Positions 8,400 through 16,171 of a stretch of 64,000 nt of DNA are shown piece by piece. Every line of letters starts with the position of its first letter. The first letter of the stretch is position 1. The DNA is from Candidatus Nitrospira neomarina (lineage in GTDB: Bacteria; Nitrospirota; Nitrospiria; Nitrospirales; UBA8639): positions 620,001-684,000 of the forward strand of contig NZ_CP116968.1 of assembly GCF_032051675.1 (NCBI RefSeq), given 5' to 3'. A model generated the notes under the pieces. The model saw only the letters and a program-made list of their open reading frames with translations. It was not told the DNA's origin and did no database searches. The position numbers and the translations under genes are program-made.

Positions 8400-9782
8400 T
8401 TAAAACGAGACGTCCCATTGCAGGCGGACCCGCTGTTCATGTTGATTCTGACCTGCCGGTTGGGCCAGCGTCAGCCAGGACCCATCGAGGGTGATCTTGT
8501 TTCGATGGCCGGCAAAAAACCAATTGATGGCGGTCGTATATTCCTGTCGCCGGTCATTGGGAGCGGAGATATTGGGATCGACAAATGCATAGCGGAAGGC
8601 CACTTCCAATGGTTTGGGCACCGCCGGAATGAGATAGTGAGGGAAATATCCGACCTGCGAATAACTCCCCATCATATTGGTCTTATAGCCCGGTGCCCCT
8701 TCCGGAAAGCTGTCATCCTTGACCTCTTTCCAATGGTATTCATGTTGAATGGAAAGCCCCCGCCATTTGAAGGCGAATTCCTCCACCATGCCTTGCACAC
8801 GGTATTGTCCGGGTGTGGCAGCAGAATCGGACGTGTAGGGCACACCGGCGGAATTGTCTTCGGGCAACGTGCCGCATCCGCTTGAGGACCATCGGGTACA
8901 TTTGCCGATCGTAGTGTAGGCTCCGAAGGCCACACTTCCTGTGGGTAGCTCATGAAATTCCACATCGCTTTGTGACCATTTCAGGTCCCGGCCAAAAAAG
9001 TTCCATTGGTACCGTCCGAAATACATCATGTTGGCGTCGTCGTTGGCTTCTCCCCGGCCGGAGCCGGTAAAGACACCGGCATAATACCGGGAGTCAAAAG
9101 CCGTCCCGGGTGCCAAATGGCCATACAGCATGGCTCCAACCTGCCGGTCGATGGTAAAAACCTCATTGACAATCGATCGTTCCACGAACTGCTGGTTGCC
9201 GGACGAGTCTCTCCGTTCCCGGTTATAGTCCACTTTCCATTGCCCCACCTGCAGGGAAAGGAACGAAAATTTTTCGAGCGAGATCCGCCAATCTAGCAAT
9301 TGGGGACTTGCATTGGAGCTGCCGGATTCCGAAGTGGACTGCCAATTTATTTCGAAATAATATCTAATCCAGGGCTGAAAGCCATGCCCGCCGACTTTCA
9401 TCCGAACCCGTCGAAGTTGAAAGGTACTCTGTGGGTCTTCATTAAAGTCTGCAGCAGAGATAGGATCTGAATCCGTCGGATAGGACCAACGCCCTTGGAA
9501 CCGCCATTGAATTTGTGTGGCAAATTTCCCATCCTTGGTTGCAAATTCGAACCCCCTTCTTCCATATCCCACGGTAACCGGAAACTCTTGATCCATACGG
9601 GTATTGAGTTCCTGCTCTCTTTTTTCCTGCTCGGCCTGAATACGGACCCAATCTTCTTTGGTAATGATTCCTTTTTCCAGTAACACATTCTCCAGACTGT
9701 CCTCATAGAGGGGGTCCACGGCCCAGGCTTGCGTTTGGGCGAACAGACCGCAACATACCAATGCCATACACAGGTGTTTCAT
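8400..9782 (-). CDS. OprP/OprO-type phosphate-selective porin (copy 2)
   Basis: The product has about 460 residues from the ATG at 9782 (MKHLCMAL...), which follows GGAG at good spacing; the frame continues to a TTG at 9797. A signal peptide ends near QAWA and is followed by a charged helical segment and a beta-barrel with terminal phenylalanine. It lies 85 bases after pstB on the same strand, so it probably belongs to the pst transcript. It is the paralogue of the 6753-8126 gene. The C-terminal two thirds of the two proteins differ at only a few positions, whereas the N-terminal part differs widely. The intergenic space between the two (8127-8399) has a purine-rich tract and no gene. Confidence 0.85.
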   Translation of the reverse strand: MKHLCMALVCCGLFAQTQAWAVDPLYEDSLENVLLEKGIITKEDWVRIQAEQEKREQELNTRMDQEFPVTVGYGRRGFEFATKDGKFATQIQWRFQGRWSYPTDSDPISAADFNEDPQSTFQLRRVRMKVGGHGFQPWIRYYFEINWQSTSESGSSNASPQLLDWRISLEKFSFLSLQVGQWKVDYNRERRDSSGNQQFVERSIVNEVFTIDRQVGAMLYGHLAPGTAFDSRYYAGVFTGSGRGEANDDANMMYFGRYQWNFFGRDLKWSQSDVEFHELPTGSVAFGAYTTIGKCTRWSSSGCGTLPEDNSAGVPYTSDSAATPGQYRVQGMVEEFAFKWRGLSIQHEYHWKEVKDDSFPEGAPGYKTNMMGSYSQVGYFPHYLIPAVPKPLEVAFRYAFVDPNISAPNDRRQEYTTAINWFFAGHRNKITLDGSWLTLAQPAGQNQHEQRVRLQWDVSF

Positions 9783-9867
9783 TCCTCTGTTCTCCAATGA
9801 GTCGTGACGGAAGGCGACCGAAGTTGAAGTAAGAAATTACAATATTAACGGGTGTGGCACAAGAGAT

Positions 9868-10737
9868 TTATCCTCTGGCACCCGAAATATAGGCTGCGGT
9901 GAGTTCATGTGCGGGAGTTTCAAATATGGCTTGGGCGGTGTCATACTCGATGAGTGTGCCAACCCCGTCACATGACCAGAAAAACGCGATGTGGTCGGCA
10001 ATGCGTCGCGCCTGGGCCAAGTTGTGAGTGACAATAATGACGGTCACATGACCTCGCAAGGCGACGATCAAATCTTCAACGATTCCGCTGGACAAGGGAT
10101 CCAGCGCACTGCAGGGCTCATCAAGCAGAATGACATCCGGCGCTAACACCAGTGCTCTTGCCAGGCAGAGTCTCTGTTGTTGTCCTCCTGACAAGGCTTG
10201 CGCGGGATGGTCAAGCCGGTCTTTGACTTCATCCCAGAGACCAACTTGCTGGAGGACCTTTTCCATGGCGGAGGCCAAGAGCATGCGGTCATACGTTCCG
10301 TGTTCACGGAGGGGAAGCTCCAGATTTTTGCGGATCGAAAATGGGAAGACAGTGGGTTTTTGAAAAATCATTCCCACGGTACGACGCAATTGAAGGACAT
10401 CGGTCGTCGGGGCGAGGACATCCAGTTCCTGCATGTGCAGGTTCCCCGAAACCCGGCATCCTGGTATCAAGTCCGTTAAGCGATTGAGGCTCGTGAGAAA
10501 ACTGGTTTTCCCGCAACCTGACGGCCCAACTAACGCCGTAATGCATCCCCGATGGATTTCAAGAGTGACATTCTGAAGGACCTGATGACCCTGATAGGCG
10601 ATAGAAAGATTGTTCGCGCGAATATGGGGGACAGGATCACAGCAGGGTTCCGTGGATGGGTAGGGAAGCCACGCTCTCCATCCCGACCATTCGTCGGGAT
10701 CAGGGATTATGCGGGAAGTTGATTGCCTGCCATCCAT
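9868..10737 (-). CDS. pstB: Phosphate ABC transporter ATPase PstB
   Basis: This 289-residue ABC ATPase powers the PstSCAB phosphate importer. The Walker A motif GPSGCGKT, the signature LSGGQQQR, the Walker B ILLDEP and the H-loop IIVTHN are all present. The ending (AAYISGARG) matches the PstB C-terminal pattern. The Q-loop region reads FQKPTVFPFSIRKN rather than the commoner FQxPNPFPMSI, suggesting a divergent PstB lineage. An N-terminal extension of about 35 residues precedes the ABC core. Its start overlaps the end of pstA by about 31 bases, implying coupled translation. Confidence 0.9.
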   Translation of the reverse strand: MDGRQSTSRIIPDPDEWSGWRAWLPYPSTEPCCDPVPHIRANNLSIAYQGHQVLQNVTLEIHRGCITALVGPSGCGKTSFLTSLNRLTDLIPGCRVSGNLHMQELDVLAPTTDVLQLRRTVGMIFQKPTVFPFSIRKNLELPLREHGTYDRMLLASAMEKVLQQVGLWDEVKDRLDHPAQALSGGQQQRLCLARALVLAPDVILLDEPCSALDPLSSGIVEDLIVALRGHVTVIIVTHNLAQARRIADHIAFFWSCDGVGTLIEYDTAQAIFETPAHELTAAYISGARG

Positions 10738-11561
10738 CGTGTGGCCATCCTGGAAGAAGAAAAGTTAATGATGAACAAGAGACTCACCAGAACGAGAGCG
10801 GTGGCATAGGCATGGGGATTGCCCCCGGCCACATTCATGGCCAGATCGTAAATGTGCACAGCAAGAGATCGTCCTGAGTCCATCAACGATTCCGGCATCC
10901 GATCCACGTATCCACTGGTAAAAATCAAGGCTGCCGTTTCTGCAATGGCTCGTCCGAGTCCGAGGATGACTCCTACGAGAAGGCCGGGCATGGCTGCAGG
11001 GAGGAGGATTGTTCGAATAGTGGTTGGTTTGGAAAGGCCAAGAGCTGCTGCCGATAATCGTTGTTCATTGGAAATGGCGCGAAAACTTTCTTCCACCGTG
11101 CGAATTAAAATAGGTAACACCATGCAGGCCAATGTCAGCCCACCAGAGAGAATGGAAAATCCCAATCCGAGGATTTGGCAGAACAGGGCGTTGCCAAACA
11201 ATCCGAAGACTATGGATGGCACGCCTGCCAGCACATCCAGTGAGCCCCGGATCAGCCGGCCCAGGACATATTCATGACGGGTGTATTCGGCAAGAAACAG
11301 TGCGGTCCCCAATCCCATAGGTAAGGCCACTCCCATACAGACTCCGAGGATCAATAACGTGGATATGAGGATGGGGCCGATTCCGCCTTCCCGCCCCGCA
11401 TTCTGTGGAGCAGAGAACACGAAGCTGAATGACAGATGGTTCAACCCGTTCCAGAGTAAATCACCTATCATGCAGAAAAATGGTACGGCAACCAGGGTGG
11501 CCGCCATCCAGATAATCGCGGTCGTGCCATATTCTTGTAGGTACCTATTTTGCCGGGACAT
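10707..11561 (-). CDS. pstA: Phosphate ABC transporter permease PstA
   Basis: The product has 284 residues from the ATG at 11561 (MSRQNRYLQ). The frame is open further to 11687, but that part overlaps pstC and looks non-coding. It has six predicted transmembrane helices and the inner-membrane permease loop (AAALGLSKPTTIRTILLPAAMPG) that contacts PstB. It forms the channel with PstC. The start overlaps the pstC stop by 17 bases, consistent with a tightly packed pstSCAB transcript. Confidence 0.9.
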   Translation of the reverse strand: MSRQNRYLQEYGTTAIIWMAATLVAVPFFCMIGDLLWNGLNHLSFSFVFSAPQNAGREGGIGPILISTLLILGVCMGVALPMGLGTALFLAEYTRHEYVLGRLIRGSLDVLAGVPSIVFGLFGNALFCQILGLGFSILSGGLTLACMVLPILIRTVEESFRAISNEQRLSAAALGLSKPTTIRTILLPAAMPGLLVGVILGLGRAIAETAALIFTSGYVDRMPESLMDSGRSLAVHIYDLAMNVAGGNPHAYATALVLVSLLFIINFSSSRMATRWMAGNQLPA

Positions 11562-12432
11562 AAAAATTCCGATGTCGCAAGCCCTCTGCCACGCTGACAA
11601 CCAGGACGACAAGTCCCATGAGGAAGAGCCCACTGACAAACAATGCGGCCCGGTGATCGGCCAACGCATAGGACATTTCCAAAGCAATGTTTGCTGTCAG
11701 GGTTCTGATCGGATCAAACAAATGGGACGGGGTTTGCACGACGTTTCCACAAACCATCAGCACGGCCATGGTTTCTCCTAACGCTCGTGCCAATCCCAAC
11801 AGGATACCGGTGAAGAGTCCAACTTTTGTTGTGGGAAGAACCACATGCCAAATCAATGACCCTCGACTGAATCCCAAGGCTGAGGCACTATGAATATAGG
11901 CGATGGGAATATGGGCAATGCTTGCGTGGGCCACTAACATGATGGTGGGTATGATCATGAACGTCAGGATGAGGATGCCGGCCAGCAGACTGGTTCCGGG
12001 AGGATGCCAGCGGCCGATGATCGGGACCAGAACCACGAGACCCCAGAAGCCGAAAACGACTGAAGGAATTCCTGCCAAAAGTTCGACCATGCGCCGATAC
12101 CATCGGCTTAGTAGAGGGGGGGCATAAAAGTGACAAAAGACGGCTGACAGAATGCCAAGCGGGGCTGAGAGGAGGACCGCTCCGGTGGTCGTCAAAAGGG
12201 TTCCCCAAATCATAGCCGTTAGCCGATATGATCGATCAAGAGGGTACCAGTCGGGGTCATGGAAAAAACGCGCAAAACCAATATCCTGCAGGGCCGGCCA
12301 GGATTCATGAAGGAGAAATGATACGACCATGAACAAGAGTCCGCCAGCCATCAACGCGAGGAGGCGCACACTCCACAAGAGCAGGAAATTACCCTTGGAG
12401 CGGGACGAAATATTGTTTAAGGATGAGCTCAT
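11545..12432 (-). CDS. pstC: Phosphate ABC transporter permease PstC
   Basis: This inner-membrane permease of about 295 residues has six predicted helices. The conserved PstC segment GIPSVVFGFWGL lies near the middle, followed by an EAA-type loop (SALGFSRGSLIWHVVLPTTKVG). It pairs with PstA to pass phosphate delivered by PstS. The ATG at 12432 (MSSSLNN) lies inside the end of pstS and an upstream in-frame start exists at 12459. Both overlap pstS, so the choice is uncertain by nine codons. Confidence 0.9.
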   Translation of the reverse strand: MSSSLNNISSRSKGNFLLLWSVRLLALMAGGLLFMVVSFLLHESWPALQDIGFARFFHDPDWYPLDRSYRLTAMIWGTLLTTTGAVLLSAPLGILSAVFCHFYAPPLLSRWYRRMVELLAGIPSVVFGFWGLVVLVPIIGRWHPPGTSLLAGILILTFMIIPTIMLVAHASIAHIPIAYIHSASALGFSRGSLIWHVVLPTTKVGLFTGILLGLARALGETMAVLMVCGNVVQTPSHLFDPIRTLTANIALEMSYALADHRAALFVSGLFLMGLVVLVVSVAEGLRHRNFYVPAK

Positions 12433-13234
12433 TGGCCTGCGAGGACCGCGCGAAATCAATAAAGGTTTTAATGAGTCCTGTCGGAAGAGATTTTGTTACA
12501 AGTGTCAGGGGACGTGAGAGGGGAAACCTGCCTTCCCGGACTGTTTCAATGGTGGCCGGAATGTGTTGCAGGGGTAATAATCGGATCGGTATGCCGTGGA
12601 TGGCATCATACTGTGCGGTTCCAATGGAAACATATCCAATCGCATGGGGGTTGCCGGCCACGGTTTTAATGCCTTGTTCATTGTCTCCGATGACCACATG
12701 AGCGTGAATGTCGCGATTGGAGATTTGGAAATAGTCCAGAAATAATTCCAAGGTGGAACGTCCTTCTGCTTTATTCACGACGGTAATGGGTGCATCAGAC
12801 CCCCCAACCTGGTTCCAATGGGTGATTCCACCGGTATAAATAGCCTTAATTTGGTCATCGGTTAATTCCTGAACAGGATTTGATCGATGCAGGATGACGG
12901 TGATGCCATCATGGGCAATGACGGATCCATGCAGATGGTGTTCTTGAGATTTCAGAGCACGGGATGCCATCCCAATGTCCGCGACTCCATTGATGACGTC
13001 AGCAATGCCGCGAGAAGAACCTCCCGTTTGGATATCGACCCTGATCCCCGGATGACGCATCTCAAATTTTTTGCCGATTTCCGCGATCAGGGGAGCCATG
13101 GTACTGGATCCGGTGATGACAAGCTTGTGTCCTTCAGCCTGCGCAAGCGAGTCATCTAACAAATCTATTGTGCAGAGGGCGATGATTCCTATGGTTGCAA
13201 GAAAGAGGACGGCAATATAAATGTTTTTCACCAT
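12389..13234 (-). CDS. pstS: Phosphate-binding periplasmic protein PstS
   Basis: This 281-residue PstS-like protein has an N-terminal signal or anchor segment (about residues 4-32). The TGSSTMAPL segment near residue 42 and the GGSSRGIADV segment near 72 are phosphate-contacting loops in the family. The mature protein is shorter than E. coli PstS, as is common in this group. It lies 30 bases after the arsR-like gene, so the ArsR protein probably heads the same transcript. The 3' end overlaps pstC. Confidence 0.88.
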   Translation of the reverse strand: MVKNIYIAVLFLATIGIIALCTIDLLDDSLAQAEGHKLVITGSSTMAPLIAEIGKKFEMRHPGIRVDIQTGGSSRGIADVINGVADIGMASRALKSQEHHLHGSVIAHDGITVILHRSNPVQELTDDQIKAIYTGGITHWNQVGGSDAPITVVNKAEGRSTLELFLDYFQISNRDIHAHVVIGDNEQGIKTVAGNPHAIGYVSIGTAQYDAIHGIPIRLLPLQHIPATIETVREGRFPLSRPLTLVTKSLPTGLIKTFIDFARSSQANELILKQYFVPLQG

Positions 13235-13264
13235 AAATTTTTTTCCAACAATCCAGAAACGATC

Positions 13265-13564
13265 TTAGCCAAAAGAGATTTTGCAGCATCCAAGGTTGAT
13301 GGCTTTACCGCTCGTAGAATCGGCGACATGTTCCGGGAGTTTGTAGATCATGGTTTTTCCCTCCCGTGTGGCTTCCACCAGGCCGTTATCCCGCAACACA
13401 CTTAAATGATGGGATAATAAACTTTGTTCTACTTCCAAGTGTTCCATCAATTCCCCGACATTTTTTTGTCCGGACATAAGAGCTTCAAGAACCGCCAATC
13501 GTGTTGGATCTGATACAACCTTTAATTTGCTTGCACAGGAAGGAGAAGTGTTTCTGATTTTCAT
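13265..13564 (-). CDS. ArsR-family repressor heading the phosphate operon
   Basis: This 99-residue winged-helix regulator has a helix-turn-helix around residues 35-58 (VGELMEHLEVEQSLLSHHLS) and a wing near 62-75. Cysteines occur at 10, 93 and 94. The adjacent C-terminal pair recalls metalloid-binding cysteines such as C95-C96 of the Acidithiobacillus ArsR, which is known family chemistry, but their role here is unproven. The gene is followed 30 bases later by pstS, so it likely regulates itself and the pst/porin genes. A palindromic operator candidate lies upstream at 13601-13620. PhoB-type control would be expected for pst genes, so an ArsR regulator at the head is unusual. Confidence 0.85.
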   Translation of the reverse strand: MKIRNTSPSCASKLKVVSDPTRLAVLEALMSGQKNVGELMEHLEVEQSLLSHHLSVLRDNGLVEATREGKTMIYKLPEHVADSTSGKAINLGCCKISFG

Positions 13565-13600
13565 GGCACGGGAAAATAGTGAATGGAAAGTCTAGATAAA

Positions 13601-13620
13601 TGAATATGTATTCATATGAA
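13601..13620 (-). promoter_or_regulatory. Candidate ArsR operator
   Basis: TGAATATGTATTCA (13601-13614) is a palindrome with six-base arms. It overlaps the perfect palindrome TTCATATGAA (13611-13620). A further ATATGAAC half-site occurs at about 13630. The site is 37 bases upstream of the arsR start, where an autorepressor would bind, and such AT-rich imperfect palindromes are typical of ArsR/SmtB operators. Confidence 0.55.
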
Positions 13621-13792
13621 CAGTATTTAATATGAACGGTTGTTATGAGTCAAGGTCAATTGGCACGGTCCCTCCGGAAGGTCTTGTTTCTGCCCGTGTG
13701 TATCCGGATGATCTGAATGCACCGGATAGCAAACTTCTCTCGTCGTGAAAAATATGGGTTGCAAGAGAAATTTAACTCATTTGTAACATGCG

Positions 13793-13809
13793 TGACATTT
13801 GGCTGACAT
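13793..13809 (+). promoter_or_regulatory. Candidate Pho box
   Basis: TGACAT occurs at 13793 and again at 13804, an 11-base period as in PhoB-binding PHO boxes (consensus built on CTGTCAT direct repeats). The second copy reads CTGACAT, one mismatch from the half-site. It lies 140 bases before the pstS-like gene at 13949. Function is inferred from spacing and the neighbouring gene. Confidence 0.4.
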
Positions 13810-13948
13810 ACGTCAGCGGTAAATTTGGCCTGAAGAGCCTGAAGAGATGGTATGGGAAGGACAAGACGGATGATGCCACTCCTGATGTCCAAGAAATTTG
13901 TGGCACCATGGCCTATCAAATCGGTCAATCATTCAACAAGGAGCGAAT

Positions 13949-14995
13949 ATGAGATTGGAGAGAATTAAATTCCTTGAGGGTGCGATGCTGTTCGGGTTGC
14001 TCTTCGTGGTGCTGAGTACTCCAGCCCTGGGGGCAGACGACTTGTTTCCCAATGTGGACCAACAGATTCCCCGGTATTCTCCACAAAGCCGTGTGTCGGG
14101 AAAGATCGAAATCGACGGGTCTACGACCATGAAAACGATTTTGGAAACATGGAAGGATAAGCTGGAGAACATTCATCCTGATTTGGAAATCAGTTTGAAG
14201 ACGGACGGATCCAACACGGGCCTTGAATCGTTAATGAGCGGGAAGACGAAGATCGCGGCCATGTCGCGTACGATAACGAAAGAAGAAATCGAGAAATTTA
14301 CCAAACAATCAGGTCACGCTCCCACGGCGATTCCCGTTGCGGTCGATGCGTTTGCGATCTTTGTTCATAAGGATAACCCACTTGATCACATTACATTACA
14401 ACAATTGGATGCGTTGTTCTCCTCGGACAGGCGCCGTGGGGCTCCGGAGTCCATCGACACGTGGGGGCAGTTGGGACTTACCGGGGTATGGGAAAAAACT
14501 TCCATTGTATCTCACATCCGGGATGCGAAATCAGGGACCGGACAGTTTTTCAGGGAATTCGTCTTGTTGAATGGGCAAAACAAAGAGATGAGTATTGTTC
14601 AACCTGGTGCCGCCTCGGTTGTTCATGCGGTCATGAATGATCCTTATGCCGTCGGCTATAGTGGAATCGGCTATCGCACCAATTCCGTGAAACCCTTACA
14701 TGTAGCAGCCGGTGATGGCGCCCCATTTGTCGAACCGACCTTTCAATCCGCAACGAATGGATCCTATCCACTTCATCGACGGTTATACCTCTATGTAAAT
14801 GAATCTCCAGATATGAAACATGCACCGCTCCTCTCCGAAATCATTACATTCGCGGTGAGTCTGGAAGGCCAACAAGTGGTTGCGAAATCGGGATTTTTTC
14901 CCCTTCCTACTAAAGACCTCATGGCTTTATCAGCAACCTGGTCCAGGCCGATGGCTTCGGTCTCTAACACGAAGGGACCGAAGAATTTCAAATAG
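13949..14995 (+). CDS. Second PstS-like phosphate-binding protein
   Basis: This 348-residue protein has a signal peptide (about residues 1-31, ending PALGA) and a PstS/PBP-like fold. The DGSTTMKTILE segment near residue 58 and the DAKSGTGQFFREF segment near 197 correspond to anion-binding loops. AAGGAG precedes the ATG at 13949 at good spacing, so the upstream in-frame start at 13898 is rejected. It is transcribed away from the arsR-pst operon and stands alone. A role in phosphate scavenging is likely; sensing of another oxyanion cannot be excluded. Confidence 0.8.
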   Translation: MRLERIKFLEGAMLFGLLFVVLSTPALGADDLFPNVDQQIPRYSPQSRVSGKIEIDGSTTMKTILETWKDKLENIHPDLEISLKTDGSNTGLESLMSGKTKIAAMSRTITKEEIEKFTKQSGHAPTAIPVAVDAFAIFVHKDNPLDHITLQQLDALFSSDRRRGAPESIDTWGQLGLTGVWEKTSIVSHIRDAKSGTGQFFREFVLLNGQNKEMSIVQPGAASVVHAVMNDPYAVGYSGIGYRTNSVKPLHVAAGDGAPFVEPTFQSATNGSYPLHRRLYLYVNESPDMKHAPLLSEIITFAVSLEGQQVVAKSGFFPLPTKDLMALSATWSRPMASVSNTKGPKNFK

Positions 14996-15018
14996 TCCGA
15001 CCGTCTTGGGAGAAATTG

Positions 15019-15037
15019 CCGGCAGCAAGAATGCCGG
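15019..15037 (+). terminator. Weak hairpin after the second pstS
   Basis: CCGGCA at 15019-15024 pairs with TGCCGG at 15032-15037 across a 7-base loop, shortly after the pstS-like stop codon. The following bases are pyrimidine-rich but there is no uninterrupted T run. Confidence 0.35.
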
Positions 15038-15280
15038 GCTTCCTCTCAGACTCTTGCATAGCCTCACGTCTGGAAGGCGGGAGTCAATCTCTGTTCAGGA
15101 GCCGGGTGGCAGACCGTATACCATTCATAACGATTTCGTTTAATAGAATGAGAAGGTCTTCCTCACAACGGGAAAGTGCTGGTGACATCTTTTTGGTCGA
15201 CAAGGAATGGAAGAGCGAACCCTGACAGCACCTGAGGCAGGGATTCACGAAAAAAAATTCTTATTGGAGCAGAATCGGGA

Positions 15281-16171
15281 TTATACCAGTGATGGATGTG
15301 GAACGGGGCTGACGTCCACGGATACGGCGAGCGTATGCTGTCCGCCCCCAACCATAAAGCCATTGATTGGACTGACATCCCCATAGTCTCTTCCCCACGC
15401 CAAGGTGATGTGTTCATCACCGGGAATGATATTGTTGGTGGGATCAAAGTCGACCCAGCCAAGACCGGGACTCCATGCCGCGACCCAGGCGTGTGAGGCA
15501 TCGGCGCCCACCAGTTTTTCCTGTCCTTCCGGTGGATGCGTCAGCAGGTACCCACTAATATACCGTGCAGGTAAACCCAGGCTGCGGAGTGCGGCAATTT
15601 CCAAATGGGCAAAGTCCTGGCAAACACCCTTTCGTGAGGTGAGGACATCATGAACCGGTGTGGACACGTCGGTCACGCCTCCTTCGTAGGTGAATTCCTC
15701 AAAAATTCGACTGGTTAATTCCATCACACCGGCCAGAAGCGGACGCCCGGATGGAAAACATTCACGAACAAAATCATACGTGGCATCGTCAATAGTGATG
15801 TATGGGGAATCATACATAAATTGTTGGGCTTCCAGATTCGGCGGATCCAAGGGATTTTGAAGTTGTTGGACGACCTGTTCCCAAGGCGGACTTTGATCCA
15901 ACGGTATGGGCTCCGGCTTGATGACCTCCACGAGGGTATTGGCGTCGACAATCAATTGGGGATGGGGGGTTTGAATGGTCAGGTGAGTAATGGCATTGCC
16001 AAAATAATCCTCGCCTTCTGAACGAACCGATGGCGTGGGTTCCAACGACACGGTCGACCGGAGGCAATGTTGTCGGGGATGGGACCGTGGAGTAAGACGT
16101 AAGACATGATGAGAAATGGCAACCGGCTGGGTGTAGGCGAAGGTGGTTCGGTGTGTCACCTGATAGATCAT
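15281..16171 (-). CDS. Transglutaminase-like protein (N-terminal Bact_transglu_N type)
   Basis: This 296-residue protein has an N-terminal beta-rich region (residues 1-100, starting MIYQVTHRTTFAY). A transglutaminase/papain-like core follows with a full triad: C184 in GVCQDFAH, H228 in DASHAW and D243 in DFDPT. No signal peptide is seen, so it is probably cytoplasmic. The start overlaps the preceding ATP-grasp/alpha-E gene by four bases (ATGA), so they are translationally coupled. In amidoligase clusters such enzymes are thought to cleave or transfer amide bonds made by the ATP-grasp partner. The substrate is unknown. Confidence 0.85.
   Translation of the reverse strand: MIYQVTHRTTFAYTQPVAISHHVLRLTPRSHPRQHCLRSTVSLEPTPSVRSEGEDYFGNAITHLTIQTPHPQLIVDANTLVEVIKPEPIPLDQSPPWEQVVQQLQNPLDPPNLEAQQFMYDSPYITIDDATYDFVRECFPSGRPLLAGVMELTSRIFEEFTYEGGVTDVSTPVHDVLTSRKGVCQDFAHLEIAALRSLGLPARYISGYLLTHPPEGQEKLVGADASHAWVAAWSPGLGWVDFDPTNNIIPGDEHITLAWGRDYGDVSPINGFMVGGGQHTLAVSVDVSPVPHPSLV

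Larger units (their letters stand above)
13565..13948. other. Divergent control region between arsR-pst and the second pstS
   Basis: This 384-base region separates the minus-strand arsR-pst operon from the plus-strand pstS-like gene. It holds the ArsR-type palindromes near 13601 and the Pho-box-like repeats near 13793. I see no gene in it. Confidence 0.6.
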
